A DNA stretch of 53,218 nucleotides from an uncultured Candidatus Poseidoniales archaeon (lineage in GTDB: Archaea; Thermoplasmatota; Poseidoniia; Poseidoniales; Poseidoniaceae): assembly GCA_902563095.1 (NCBI GenBank), contig CACEWA010000007.1:1-53218 (forward strand). The letters run 5' to 3'. Below, piece by piece: positions 23,914 through 33,003 of this stretch; position 1 is the first letter of the stretch; every line of letters starts with the position of its first letter. The notes beneath the pieces were generated by a model, which was not told the DNA's origin, did not search any database, and worked only from the letters and a program-made list of their open reading frames with translations. The position numbers and the translations under genes are program-made.

Positions 23914-25998
23914 ATGGGTGAAATCAACAATCCTCTTTCGGATATAGAAGAGGGCGAATCATTGACATTTTCCGGCCAACAGATTGAATATTTACGCGAA
24001 GAATTCGAAAGACAGAGACGTTGGGTCAATCTTTTGTCAACTCGAGAAAAAACCGCATTGGAAGAATTAGAACGTACTCAAAATTCTTTGAGTTATCGAG
24101 TCGGACGTTTCTTGACTTGGCTTCCAAGAAAAGTCGAAAAGATGTTGAAATCTCGAAATAAAAAAATTGTTTATTTCGTTCAGGAAGACGAGGAAACCAA
24201 AGAGGATGAATTATTCCCTTCAACACTATTGATTACTCCAGAATTACTTCCTACAAGCAGTGCATCAAGAAAGGCAGATTCTCTAATCGAAGAGATTCTG
24301 ATTGCTGTAAGGAGAGGTAGTGTTAGTGTAAATGCGATTAGAGATACCTTTTCTGAAGGTTCATTTTCAATGAGTAAAGAAGAACAAACAAAAGCAGCGT
24401 TTGTGATTATGGATCACATGCTTTCATCCTCACAATACGGGCCATCGGTCAAGAATGTGTTCGTAGGTATTTTGAGGTCGATGAGCAATTCCAATTTTGG
24501 CGGCGCTCTTTCTTTCGGAGAAAATTATGTTGACAGGATATCGGATGAGAGAGGAATTAGGACTCTTATTCAATTGCATGGAAAGGGTGGAAATTTTTCC
24601 AGGCCATTAGAACTCCTCAAACTAATGCCAAAGAGCCCTTGGAGAAAGGAACAAGAACAGAAATTTATTACAGCATCAAATATTCTAGAAAATGGGTTAG
24701 GGCTGACCAAGCGTAAATCCGAGCCAACCACTCCACTAGGAAAGAGAGTAATGTATCATGCTAGTCAAAGTATGCCTCACACCAGTTCAGGCTATGCAAT
24801 TAGAACTCATGGACTTACATCATCACTCAATTCAAAGGGATATGATGTGGATGTATACCTGCGTAATGGTTACCCATTGGATAGAACAGATTTCAAAGAC
24901 GACATAGTGAATGCAACTGAAGAAATAGAGAATGTCTCATACTATTTTTCACATCAAAACCCACAGGACACTTCGCTGATTAATTATCAAGAAATTTACA
25001 ATTTTAATTCGCTAAAGAAGTACGAAGAAATGGCAATTTCAAGACTTATATCTCTCGGAAAAGACACTAAACCATTAGCAATTCATTCTGCTTCTAACTT
25101 CGTAGTAGGATTGGCTGGAGCGAAAGCAGCCAAGGCCCTTGGCATTCCTTCAATTTACGAGATACGCGGATTTTGGCATCTAACTCAATCTACTAAAAGG
25201 GAAGGATATGACTCCTCAGATCATTACAAATTAAGTGAAAGATTTGAGATTGAAACTGCAAAAGAATCGGACTATGTTTTCACCATCACTCAAGCACTGA
25301 AAGACATTCTAGTCGAAAATGGAGTAGAAGAAGGTAAGATATCTGTATTGCCTAATGCTGTAGACTCTTCCAAATTTAATATGGCCCCTAAGGATAAGAA
25401 ATTGGAAAGCGAACTTGGTTTTGAAGGAAAAGTTGTAATTGGCTATATTGGCTCATTTGTAGAATATGAAGGCCTAGATTTATTGTTAGAAGCTTGTTCA
25501 ATCCTCAAGGAAAAACATGGTGACATATTCAGACTGTTATTGGTGGGAGATGGCGATACAATGCAATTATTGAGGCGCACTGCTAGGTTTTTACAATTGG
25601 AAGACCAGGTAGTATTTACTGGAAGAATTCCTCACGATGATGTCCAGAGATATTATTCTCTGATCGATATTGCACCTTTGCCAAGAAAGGGATTACGTGT
25701 ATGTGAATTAGTTTCGCCACTCAAACCGTTTGAAGCGATGGGTGCAGGTAAAGTTCTGATTACATCTAGCGTACAAGCGCTAGCAGAAATAGTTCAAGAT
25801 GGCGTTACTGGAATGGTCTTTGAGAAAGATAACTCTGAGGATTTGGCAGCTAAACTCGAGACAGCAATTCTAGATGAGGAACTTAGGAAAAACATAGGTG
25901 AAAATGCAAATAAATGGGCGATTGAGAACCATTCATGGGATGTAATTTCGCAAAGAGTCACATCATTATATGACAAAATATTGGAGGGTAATCAATGA
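23914..25998 (+). CDS. Glycosyltransferase GT4 with N-terminal extension
   Basis: A 694-residue protein in two parts. The first 280 residues contain a coiled-coil-like stretch (LREEFERQRRWVNLLSTREK) with the phrase NSLSYRVGRFLTWLPRK. A helical region with no recognisable catalytic motif follows. The second part is a GT-B enzyme: QSMPHTSSGYAIRTHGLTSS, then IYEIRGFWHLTQS, VLPNAVDSSKF, GYIGSFVEYEGLDLLLEAC, FTGRIPHDDVQRYYSLIDIA, and PLKPFEAMGAGK with the donor-binding acid. It resembles the enzyme at 29082-30410 in its SGYAxRTHGL and YExRGxW motifs. The N-terminal region may tether it to other glycan enzymes. AAGGAGTGAT precedes the ATG at 23914. The end overlaps wecB by 4 bases. Confidence 0.85.
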   Translation: MGEINNPLSDIEEGESLTFSGQQIEYLREEFERQRRWVNLLSTREKTALEELERTQNSLSYRVGRFLTWLPRKVEKMLKSRNKKIVYFVQEDEETKEDELFPSTLLITPELLPTSSASRKADSLIEEILIAVRRGSVSVNAIRDTFSEGSFSMSKEEQTKAAFVIMDHMLSSSQYGPSVKNVFVGILRSMSNSNFGGALSFGENYVDRISDERGIRTLIQLHGKGGNFSRPLELLKLMPKSPWRKEQEQKFITASNILENGLGLTKRKSEPTTPLGKRVMYHASQSMPHTSSGYAIRTHGLTSSLNSKGYDVDVYLRNGYPLDRTDFKDDIVNATEEIENVSYYFSHQNPQDTSLINYQEIYNFNSLKKYEEMAISRLISLGKDTKPLAIHSASNFVVGLAGAKAAKALGIPSIYEIRGFWHLTQSTKREGYDSSDHYKLSERFEIETAKESDYVFTITQALKDILVENGVEEGKISVLPNAVDSSKFNMAPKDKKLESELGFEGKVVIGYIGSFVEYEGLDLLLEACSILKEKHGDIFRLLLVGDGDTMQLLRRTARFLQLEDQVVFTGRIPHDDVQRYYSLIDIAPLPRKGLRVCELVSPLKPFEAMGAGKVLITSSVQALAEIVQDGVTGMVFEKDNSEDLAAKLETAILDEELRKNIGENANKWAIENHSWDVISQRVTSLYDKILEGNQ

Positions 25999-27092
25999 CA
26001 GGACCGGTAATTCTTGTAGTAGGAGCAAGACCTAATTTTATGAAAATCGCACCAATTCATGCTGAATTAGCAGAGCGCGGTATTGAACAAATTCTGTTGC
26101 ATACAGGGCAACATTATGATGAGAATATGTCAAAGATATTTTTCGATGATTTAGGAATGCCTCAGCCTGATATTTATCTAGGAATTGGCAGTGGTAGTCA
26201 CGCAAATCAAACTGCCAAAGTAATGGTCGAATTTGAGAAGGTATGCAAGGAAAACAACCCAAGTATGGTTATTGTAGTTGGAGATGTAAATTCTACGGTA
26301 GCATGTAGCATGGTCTGTGCGAAAGAATGGATTCCTTGCGCACACGTGGAGGCAGGTTTGCGCTCATTTGATAGAGAGATGCCTGAGGAAATTAATCGCC
26401 TAGTAACAGATGCAATTGCCGATTATCTGCTTACTCCTTCACCGGACGGCGATGAAAATTTGCGTAACGAAGGTGTTGCGGAAGACAGAATCAAACGAGT
26501 CGGAAATGTGATGATCGATTCATTATTCAACAATCTTGAGCGAGCTAAAGCAAGTACAATTCATTCAGATTTAGGAATTGAGAAGGGAAATTATGGAGTG
26601 TTAACGCTTCATCGACCTAGTAACGTAGACGACAAAGATGCATTCATTGGAATCCTAGAGGCTTTGGAAAAGATTGGAGAAAGAATACCGCTGGTATTCC
26701 CACTTCATCCTAGAACAAAAAATAGGGCTGAACAATTCGGCCTTACACAACGCCTTGAATCAATACCGAATATCGTTCTGACAGGACCTGCAGGATACCT
26801 CGACTTCGTTGCATTGATGGCCGAATCAAAGATTGTGTTGACCGATTCAGGCGGGCTCCAGGAAGAGACGACTGCATTGGGAATACCTTGTCTAACTCTT
26901 AGAGAGAACACTGAACGCCCAGTCACTGTTACAGAAGGAACGAACACGATTGTAGGTAATGATACTCAAGTCATACTTGATGCTGCAAACGATGTTCTGG
27001 ACAATGGTGGTAAGGCAGGAAGGATTCCCGACCTCTGGGACGGTAAAACTGCGCAGCGAATCGCAGACATAATCGAGGAAGTAATCGGGTGA
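25995..27092 (+). CDS. wecB: UDP-N-acetylglucosamine 2-epimerase (non-hydrolysing)
   Basis: Converts UDP-GlcNAc to UDP-ManNAc. The 365-residue protein shows the family motifs VVGARPNFMKIAPIHAEL, LHTGQHYDENMSKIFFDDLG, VVGDVNSTVAC, HVEAGLRSFDREMPEEINR, LTLHRPSNVDD, VFPLHPRTKN, and DSGGLQEETTALGIPCLTLR with TERPVT. All of these belong to the non-hydrolysing class. GGAGGGT stands 6 bases before the ATG. Its product is the substrate of the dehydrogenase at 33004-34350, so the two suggest ManNAc uronic acid in the polymer. Confidence 0.95.
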   Translation: MTGPVILVVGARPNFMKIAPIHAELAERGIEQILLHTGQHYDENMSKIFFDDLGMPQPDIYLGIGSGSHANQTAKVMVEFEKVCKENNPSMVIVVGDVNSTVACSMVCAKEWIPCAHVEAGLRSFDREMPEEINRLVTDAIADYLLTPSPDGDENLRNEGVAEDRIKRVGNVMIDSLFNNLERAKASTIHSDLGIEKGNYGVLTLHRPSNVDDKDAFIGILEALEKIGERIPLVFPLHPRTKNRAEQFGLTQRLESIPNIVLTGPAGYLDFVALMAESKIVLTDSGGLQEETTALGIPCLTLRENTERPVTVTEGTNTIVGNDTQVILDAANDVLDNGGKAGRIPDLWDGKTAQRIADIIEEVIG

Positions 27093-27096
27093 TATC

Positions 27097-29079
27097 ATGA
27101 CTCACAAAGATGTTTCAGAATCAACGCAACAAATTTTTGATAGTTTTGCTGAACAACCTTTATTCGAATCAGTAATTTCTTGCATCGGTAATGTCTATCA
27201 GAAAGATGACAAGAAAAAGTCCGAGTCAATAATTGATTACCTAAAATCATCGTGTGAATCTATTTCGATAGCGCATTACCTTGAAGAATCAACCTCTGGA
27301 GACAAGAAAGATCCTCATACTCGCTTAGATTCCCAATTACGCAACGGTTGGCAAACAGGAGGAGGTTTTAGACTACCTCTTACTGAAATTCCGGTTTGGG
27401 ATACCTATCTCGATCATTCGAGAAATGTGAGATATAAAATTCATTCTTGGGTCATGTTGGATACAATTCTGGTAGTTGACGCATTATCAGAAAATTCTGA
27501 GCACTTAGAACTTGCAATAGGTATTGCCGATGATTGGATCCAAAAATACATCATTTCGGCCACAAAGGACGATTTTGCATGGTATGATATGGCTGTAGGG
27601 CAAAGAGCAACTAAACTATCGTACATGTTACGTAGACTAATTGAACTTGATTTTGATGAACAAATTATTTTCCGGTTTATTCTAGCTTCACATATTCACT
27701 TGTCAGAGTTATTAGAGAAGGATAGAATTGCAATTCATAGTAATCACGGTTTATTCCAAATGGCAGGTTTACTTTCGTTATGTCAAAACCTTCCTTGGAT
27801 GAAACTATCTGAAGGCGGAACTGATTTTTCTGAGGAGATACTCCAGATTATGATTGAAGAACACTTTGCTGAAGATGGATTACATTTGGAACACTCTCCT
27901 GATTATCACCTATACATGGTTAATCATCTACAATCGTTGATTGAATCAGGATGGTTATCTGAAAAATCAGAATCGATATTTAGTTTAATCAAACCAGTCT
28001 TAGAAGCCGCAGAATGGATGGCGACTCCTGAGCATAAGGTAATTCCAATTGGAGATACTGCTAACAATGTGAAGATGACAAAAAGGTGGGCCGGTTATAA
28101 CGGTAATACAAAAATTGGATGTAATTTCTTTCCTAAAGGGGGATTAGTCATTAACAATTCAGTTTTTGGAAACGCCATAAATCAATTAGTATTCTCCGCA
28201 CAATTCCACTCTCGTCAGCACAAGCATGCAGATCACCTCAATGTACTCTACAATTTCAACAACAAACCATTATTGGTCGATCCTGGAACTTTTACCTACC
28301 AGTATGATATTCCTGAGAGGATGTATTGTGAGTCAACTAGAAGCCACAATACAATTGAGATTGACTCATTGAACTATTCAAGATTTAGACAGGATTGTTT
28401 TGGTTCAGCATTGACTATGGTCGGTAAATCTGATAATTGCTTCATTGCAGAAGGTAAAGTAGTACACAATCGGCTTATCTCTCACGCAATACCTAACAAT
28501 AAAATACATTCCTCCGATGCAATAAATGTCAATGTATCTCACCGAAGAATGATTGTAGAAAGGCCCGGTTTCTTTTTGGCAATCATAGATGATATACAGT
28601 CTAAAGATGAGCATGAATTTATTCCATGGTACCATCTTCATCCAGATTTGCATATTAGAAGAGATACAGCCACAAAATTGGCTGCAGTTGATGATGAAGG
28701 AAAGAAAGTTTGCCAAATTCAATGTTATGATGGTGAATCAAATACAATTCCGAGTGTTGAGATTCGTGGACAAACCTCTCCAATTTTACAAGGTTGGTAT
28801 TCAAAAAATGGTAGAGAATTAATTGAAAACACGGCAATTGGATATCCTCTAATGGCCAAGTCCCAGTTGTGGGTAACAGTTTTTGACTTCAAAATGGGTA
28901 AGACTGGGAAGCCATATTTGAGAATAGGTTCTGAAGGTAGATATCTTAGATTTGCTCTTACTCAAGATGATAATAAGACCGATTTAAAAATAAAAATTAG
29001 CAAGGATGGAACTAGAATATTTGAATTGGAAGTCGACAATTCCGAAGAAAGTGTAAATCTTGAATATGAAGAGGGTTGA
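27097..29079 (+). CDS. Heparinase II/III-family protein (polysaccharide lyase-like)
   Basis: A 660-residue protein. An N-terminal alpha-helical region of about 320 residues (alpha/alpha-toroid type) contains IAIHSNHGLFQMAGLL and LHLEHSPDYHLYM. The C-terminal beta-sandwich part has FHSRQHKHADHLNVLYNF, followed by KPLLVDPGTFTYQYD. The Asn-His pair, the Tyr of SPDYH and the His of HKHADH correspond to the catalytic set known in heparinase II/III-fold lyases. It would cut uronic-acid-containing chains by beta-elimination. No signal peptide is seen, unlike most secreted lyases. It sits between wecB and a glycosyltransferase in the exporter operon, so a role in trimming, release or recycling of the polymer is likely (inference). 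GGGTGAT precedes the ATG. Confidence 0.85.
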   Translation: MTHKDVSESTQQIFDSFAEQPLFESVISCIGNVYQKDDKKKSESIIDYLKSSCESISIAHYLEESTSGDKKDPHTRLDSQLRNGWQTGGGFRLPLTEIPVWDTYLDHSRNVRYKIHSWVMLDTILVVDALSENSEHLELAIGIADDWIQKYIISATKDDFAWYDMAVGQRATKLSYMLRRLIELDFDEQIIFRFILASHIHLSELLEKDRIAIHSNHGLFQMAGLLSLCQNLPWMKLSEGGTDFSEEILQIMIEEHFAEDGLHLEHSPDYHLYMVNHLQSLIESGWLSEKSESIFSLIKPVLEAAEWMATPEHKVIPIGDTANNVKMTKRWAGYNGNTKIGCNFFPKGGLVINNSVFGNAINQLVFSAQFHSRQHKHADHLNVLYNFNNKPLLVDPGTFTYQYDIPERMYCESTRSHNTIEIDSLNYSRFRQDCFGSALTMVGKSDNCFIAEGKVVHNRLISHAIPNNKIHSSDAINVNVSHRRMIVERPGFFLAIIDDIQSKDEHEFIPWYHLHPDLHIRRDTATKLAAVDDEGKKVCQIQCYDGESNTIPSVEIRGQTSPILQGWYSKNGRELIENTAIGYPLMAKSQLWVTVFDFKMGKTGKPYLRIGSEGRYLRFALTQDDNKTDLKIKISKDGTRIFELEVDNSEESVNLEYEEG

Positions 29080-29081
29080 AT

Positions 29082-30410
29082 TTGAAAATCCTTCATGTTC
29101 TTGCAAATGGACCTCCTGATGTAAATGGGTATGCTGTTCGTACGCATGGACTAATGAAAGCTTATTCTGAGTTGCTGAATATTGAGGTCGTCGGATTAAC
29201 ATCGCCTTGGTATCCAGACCGAGATAGCATGGCAGCACCCATCGAAATGGACGGTATTACCTATCACAGGTGTTTACACCCAGCCCGAATGAAATCAGTC
29301 AAAGGGCCAGCAATGAAATGGTCAGCATCTAGAGGCAAGGATAGAATTGCGGGTAGCGAAGGGTTCGCATCTAAGCCACTGTGGAGAAGGGCCTTGAGTT
29401 TGCTATTCAAGCCATTACGTCCAGGCTGGGCGTGGTTAGAGGAAAAGATCATTTTCAAACATTTCACATCAAGAATTATTGAGGTAGCAAAAGAAGAGAA
29501 TGCTGAGATAATCCATGCTCATGTCCCCTATAGGGTTGGGATTCCAGCATTACGAGCAGCGCGAAAATTGAACCTTCCTTTCATTTACGAAATGAGAGGA
29601 ATGTGGGAGGAATCAGCAGTAGCGAGCGGACGTTGGAAATCTGGTGGCCTAGCATATCGCAGGTTCCGTCGTATGGAAACAAAGGTTCTTCGGGCAGCTG
29701 ATAGTGTAATTTGTATTAGCGAAACACTTCGTCAAGAAGCGATATCGAGAGGTGTTATGGAAGACAAGATTAGTGTTGTTCCCAACGCTGTTGACGCTCA
29801 AGTCGATATCGAAGAATCAGAACTTTTCATTGAAATGAAAGAAAAGTTAGATGACAAACCCGTTATTGGGTATATCGGAAGTCTGCGAGAATTAGAAGGC
29901 GTAGATCTTACTGCTAAAGCGGTATCAATTCTCAAAGAACAAGGCGAAGGTGTGAAATTCTTTGTATTATCTTCAGAATCGGGACAAGAAGAACTACGGG
30001 ATTATTGTCAATCACTTGGCATTGCAGAACAATCTTACATTGTTGGCCCAGTGCCTCATGAACAAGTAGCACAATTTTACGATTTGATCGACGTGTTTGT
30101 GGTTAGTAGGCCAGATAATCGAGTTACTAGATTAGTTACTCCATTGAAACCGTTTGAAGCGATGCGTAGTGGCCGAGCAGTAGTTATGGCAGATTTACCT
30201 GCATTGACTGAAATTGTAGAAGATGGAAAAACAGGTTGCCTGTATCCTGCAGGAGATGCTCTAGCATTAGCAGAGACAATCAATGACCTAATCAAAGATG
30301 AACCAAAGAGAGGGAAATTGGGTCAAAATGCTCAATCATGGGTCATTGCAAATCGAACATGGGGTTCGGTTGTTGCGGAAATTATACTAGTTTACGAGGG
30401 GCTTAAATGA
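29082..30410 (+). CDS. Glycosyltransferase, GT4 family
   Basis: A GT-B glycosyltransferase of 442 residues. Motifs in order: ILHVLANGPPDVNGYAVRTH, IIHAHVPYRVGIPALRAARK, IYEMRGMWEESAVASGRW, VVPNAVDAQVD, GYIGSLRELEGVDL, VGPVPHEQVAQFYDLIDVFV and LVTPLKPFEAMRSGRAVV. The start is taken as TTG at 29082, because GAGGG (29071-29075) is correctly spaced for it; a TTG two codons upstream would overlap the lyase stop. It is a paralogue in style of the enzyme at 23914-25998. It overlaps the next gene by 4 bases (ATGA). Confidence 0.88.
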   Translation: MKILHVLANGPPDVNGYAVRTHGLMKAYSELLNIEVVGLTSPWYPDRDSMAAPIEMDGITYHRCLHPARMKSVKGPAMKWSASRGKDRIAGSEGFASKPLWRRALSLLFKPLRPGWAWLEEKIIFKHFTSRIIEVAKEENAEIIHAHVPYRVGIPALRAARKLNLPFIYEMRGMWEESAVASGRWKSGGLAYRRFRRMETKVLRAADSVICISETLRQEAISRGVMEDKISVVPNAVDAQVDIEESELFIEMKEKLDDKPVIGYIGSLRELEGVDLTAKAVSILKEQGEGVKFFVLSSESGQEELRDYCQSLGIAEQSYIVGPVPHEQVAQFYDLIDVFVVSRPDNRVTRLVTPLKPFEAMRSGRAVVMADLPALTEIVEDGKTGCLYPAGDALALAETINDLIKDEPKRGKLGQNAQSWVIANRTWGSVVAEIILVYEGLK

Positions 30411-31528
30411 ATATTACAGACGAAGATAGTATAAATTTTTCAGAAGTGATAATGTCAGTCTTTATTGCAGCATTTCTAGGTATGTTATTATCTCATAATT
30501 TTACATTTTCATTGACAGACTCTAATCTAAGAGACAGTTCCCTAATGATTCAATCAAGACCCTTAATTACGGTTGAAGCAATAAACACAATCGCTTCTGA
30601 CGAATCTATATCCATTGTTGGTACTGGGTCATCTATGACATTCAAAGGTCTTGACGGGAAGTGTGTTGCTCAGCATATGACTCACGAATCAATCGTATAC
30701 AATATTGCTCAACTAAGTTCATATCCTTGGAATGATATGATTCATATCCCCAGATTAGTAAATGCACAGCCGGAAATAGTTTTGATTGAAGTAGGCCCAA
30801 ATCTTTTGATTGATTTGTATTCGGAAAATGCGATTGAAAATGCTAAATTCCGATATAAAATAGATACATCCCAACAAGATTCCAGTGATATTGGAGGTTG
30901 GATTGATTTAATTCACCCTGAACTAGAAGATTTTGTTGCAACTAATGATTTTCATCGAATGGAACTAAGACAAGAATACGTCACACAATCGATTGAAGAA
31001 AATCTGAGAAGAATAATTTTCAATGAAAGTAATGCTAGGCAAGATTGGGCATATGGCTGGACGCCACATCCTGAATCAGAGGATTGGATTGATTATCTAC
31101 AGACTCCTACTTTTCCTGCGGACAGGTATGGTTTCGAAGGGATGGATAATTCCGAGAGAATCGATTACAATGAAACAAAAATGGATAATTCAGCAAGTTA
31201 CAATCCAAAAATTAATTCTTATGGATATTCAGTAATTGAGTATGAAATATCAGCATTGGTAGAGAATGATATTTCGGTAATCCTCATTGGTCTTCCACAT
31301 CATCCGTCATCAATCGACTTTGTACCTCAAGGTAAGTGGGATTCAGTGAACCAAACAATGAGTAATTTTGCTCAGATCGAGGGAGTAACCGTGTTTAATC
31401 AAATTTGGGAGCCAGGGTGGATTGACGATCATTTTTATGATCGTAATCATTTAGATGACGAGGGCAGAATTGAGTTTTGTAATAGACTAGCTCCTGTAAT
31501 TGATGAAGTACTTTCAGGTCGTGATTAA
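30407..31528 (+). CDS. Membrane-anchored SGNH-like protein (AlgJ/DltD-type partner of MBOAT)
   Basis: A 373-residue protein with one N-terminal membrane anchor (VIMSVFIAAFLGMLLSHNF) and the rest presumably outside the cell. It has IVGTGSSMTFKGLD at the position of the nucleophile serine block of SGNH hydrolases and IVLIEVGPNLL in the middle. Near the C-terminus, DHFYDRNHLDDEGR gives the Asp-x-x-His pair. Such proteins work with an MBOAT channel-type acyltransferase to O-acylate polysaccharides outside the membrane, as in alginate acetylation. The MBOAT gene starts at the base after this stop codon. Overall similarity to AlgJ/AlgX is judged only from motifs and context. Confidence 0.65.
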   Translation: MNITDEDSINFSEVIMSVFIAAFLGMLLSHNFTFSLTDSNLRDSSLMIQSRPLITVEAINTIASDESISIVGTGSSMTFKGLDGKCVAQHMTHESIVYNIAQLSSYPWNDMIHIPRLVNAQPEIVLIEVGPNLLIDLYSENAIENAKFRYKIDTSQQDSSDIGGWIDLIHPELEDFVATNDFHRMELRQEYVTQSIEENLRRIIFNESNARQDWAYGWTPHPESEDWIDYLQTPTFPADRYGFEGMDNSERIDYNETKMDNSASYNPKINSYGYSVIEYEISALVENDISVILIGLPHHPSSIDFVPQGKWDSVNQTMSNFAQIEGVTVFNQIWEPGWIDDHFYDRNHLDDEGRIEFCNRLAPVIDEVLSGRD

Positions 31529-32983
31529 TTGGATTTCGTCACTCCTGAATATTACAAGATTTTTCTGCCCATTGTGGTAATCTTGGTATTATTTGTAGGA
31601 AGACAGAAACGAGATTTACAAATCTTGGTAATGCTCGCAATGAGCTACATCTTCTTTTGGTTGGCATCTGGTTGGCATGTTATTCTGCTCCTTACATCTA
31701 CAATCGTAGACTGGACGGCAGGTAAGAAAATTCATTCATCCTCTGACAGAAAACATCGCAAAAGATGGTTAATTGGTAGTCTAACTATCAATTTAGGTTT
31801 ACTTGCTATATTCAAGTATCTTGATTTCTTAATTGAAACATGGAACCTTGCCAGTCTTAGATTCGATGGTGCTCCAGAATTAGATACATTTGGGTTGTTA
31901 CTACCAGTCGGAATTTCGTTTTACACATTCCAAACTATGTCATACACGATTGATATTTATCGAGAAAAGCACACTCCATATGACAAATTCACAGATTTTG
32001 CATGCTATGCTGCATTTTTCCCACAACTAGTTGCAGGACCTATAGTTAGGTCTCAGCATTTCTTAGAGCAAATCAAAGATCCTGTATCTTCTTCTCCGTA
32101 TAAATTTAGATTGGGTCTAACACTGATAATTTACGGACTTGCCAAGAAATTAATCATCGCAGACAACGTTGCAATCCATGTAAATGAAATTTTCACAGAG
32201 GGTTCCAATTTAGAAAACATAGCCTTAATTTGGTGGGGCTCGTTATGTTTCGGGATTCAAATTTATTGCGACTTCTCAGCATATACAGATATTGCATTAG
32301 GCTCAGCATATTTGATTGGAATTGAATTACCAGAGAATTTCAAAACTCCTTATGCTGCCCGCTCGCCCCAAGATTTCTGGCGACGATGGCATATCTCACT
32401 ATCAACTTGGTTGAGAGATTATCTGTATATCCCATTAGGAGGAAGCAGGGGGGGCACTCGGGTTCTAGTAATCTCATTAATGGGTACGATGTTACTAGGC
32501 GGCTTATGGCACGGGGCATCATGGAATTTCGTACTATGGGGCTTCATGCATGGGGTTTTACTACTTTGTCACCGAGTAATAACCTCTTCCTCGGCCATAA
32601 AAAAATCGTTTGAATTAGCCCCAAAGATTTCAATTTTCGCGGGCTGGATGATCACACAATATTTCATTTTCATGACTTGGTTAGTTTTCCGTGTGGAAGA
32701 TACTACAATGATGCTGAGATCATTGAAGACCTTTGTTGGGATTGATGCTTATTGGGATTACAGTGAGTTTTTCGAATCATTGCCTGATGTGAAATTAATG
32801 ACAATGGGTTTAGTGCTTATTTTCGTTATCGCACACGGAGTTAGTGGGAAATTAGGAGGCTTCAAAATTTGGCTTTCAAAGCAACATAGCTTAGTTTGGG
32901 GTGCAATTTGTGGCATGATAATTTCCGCGACATTTCTTCTGCGCCCTGCGGAAACTGTTGAGTTCATTTACTTCAGATTCTAA
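31529..32983 (+). CDS. MBOAT O-acyltransferase (AlgI/DltB-like)
   Basis: A 484-residue polytopic membrane protein of the MBOAT family. Diagnostic segments are LLPVGISFYTFQTMSYTIDI, FFPQLVAGPIVR, QIYCDFSAYTDIALGSAYLI and FWRRWHISLSTWLRDYLYIP. The catalytic histidine lies in LLGGLWHGASWNFVLWG. It takes an acyl group, commonly acetyl, from the cytoplasm and hands it to an extracytoplasmic partner. The start is TTG at 31529, directly after the TAA of the SGNH-like gene. It is the last gene of the plus-strand run and is convergent with the dehydrogenase, 20 bases away. Confidence 0.92.
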   Translation: MDFVTPEYYKIFLPIVVILVLFVGRQKRDLQILVMLAMSYIFFWLASGWHVILLLTSTIVDWTAGKKIHSSSDRKHRKRWLIGSLTINLGLLAIFKYLDFLIETWNLASLRFDGAPELDTFGLLLPVGISFYTFQTMSYTIDIYREKHTPYDKFTDFACYAAFFPQLVAGPIVRSQHFLEQIKDPVSSSPYKFRLGLTLIIYGLAKKLIIADNVAIHVNEIFTEGSNLENIALIWWGSLCFGIQIYCDFSAYTDIALGSAYLIGIELPENFKTPYAARSPQDFWRRWHISLSTWLRDYLYIPLGGSRGGTRVLVISLMGTMLLGGLWHGASWNFVLWGFMHGVLLLCHRVITSSSAIKKSFELAPKISIFAGWMITQYFIFMTWLVFRVEDTTMMLRSLKTFVGIDAYWDYSEFFESLPDVKLMTMGLVLIFVIAHGVSGKLGGFKIWLSKQHSLVWGAICGMIISATFLLRPAETVEFIYFRF

Positions 32984-33003
32984 TGTAAGTTTCAGACTGA
33001 TTT

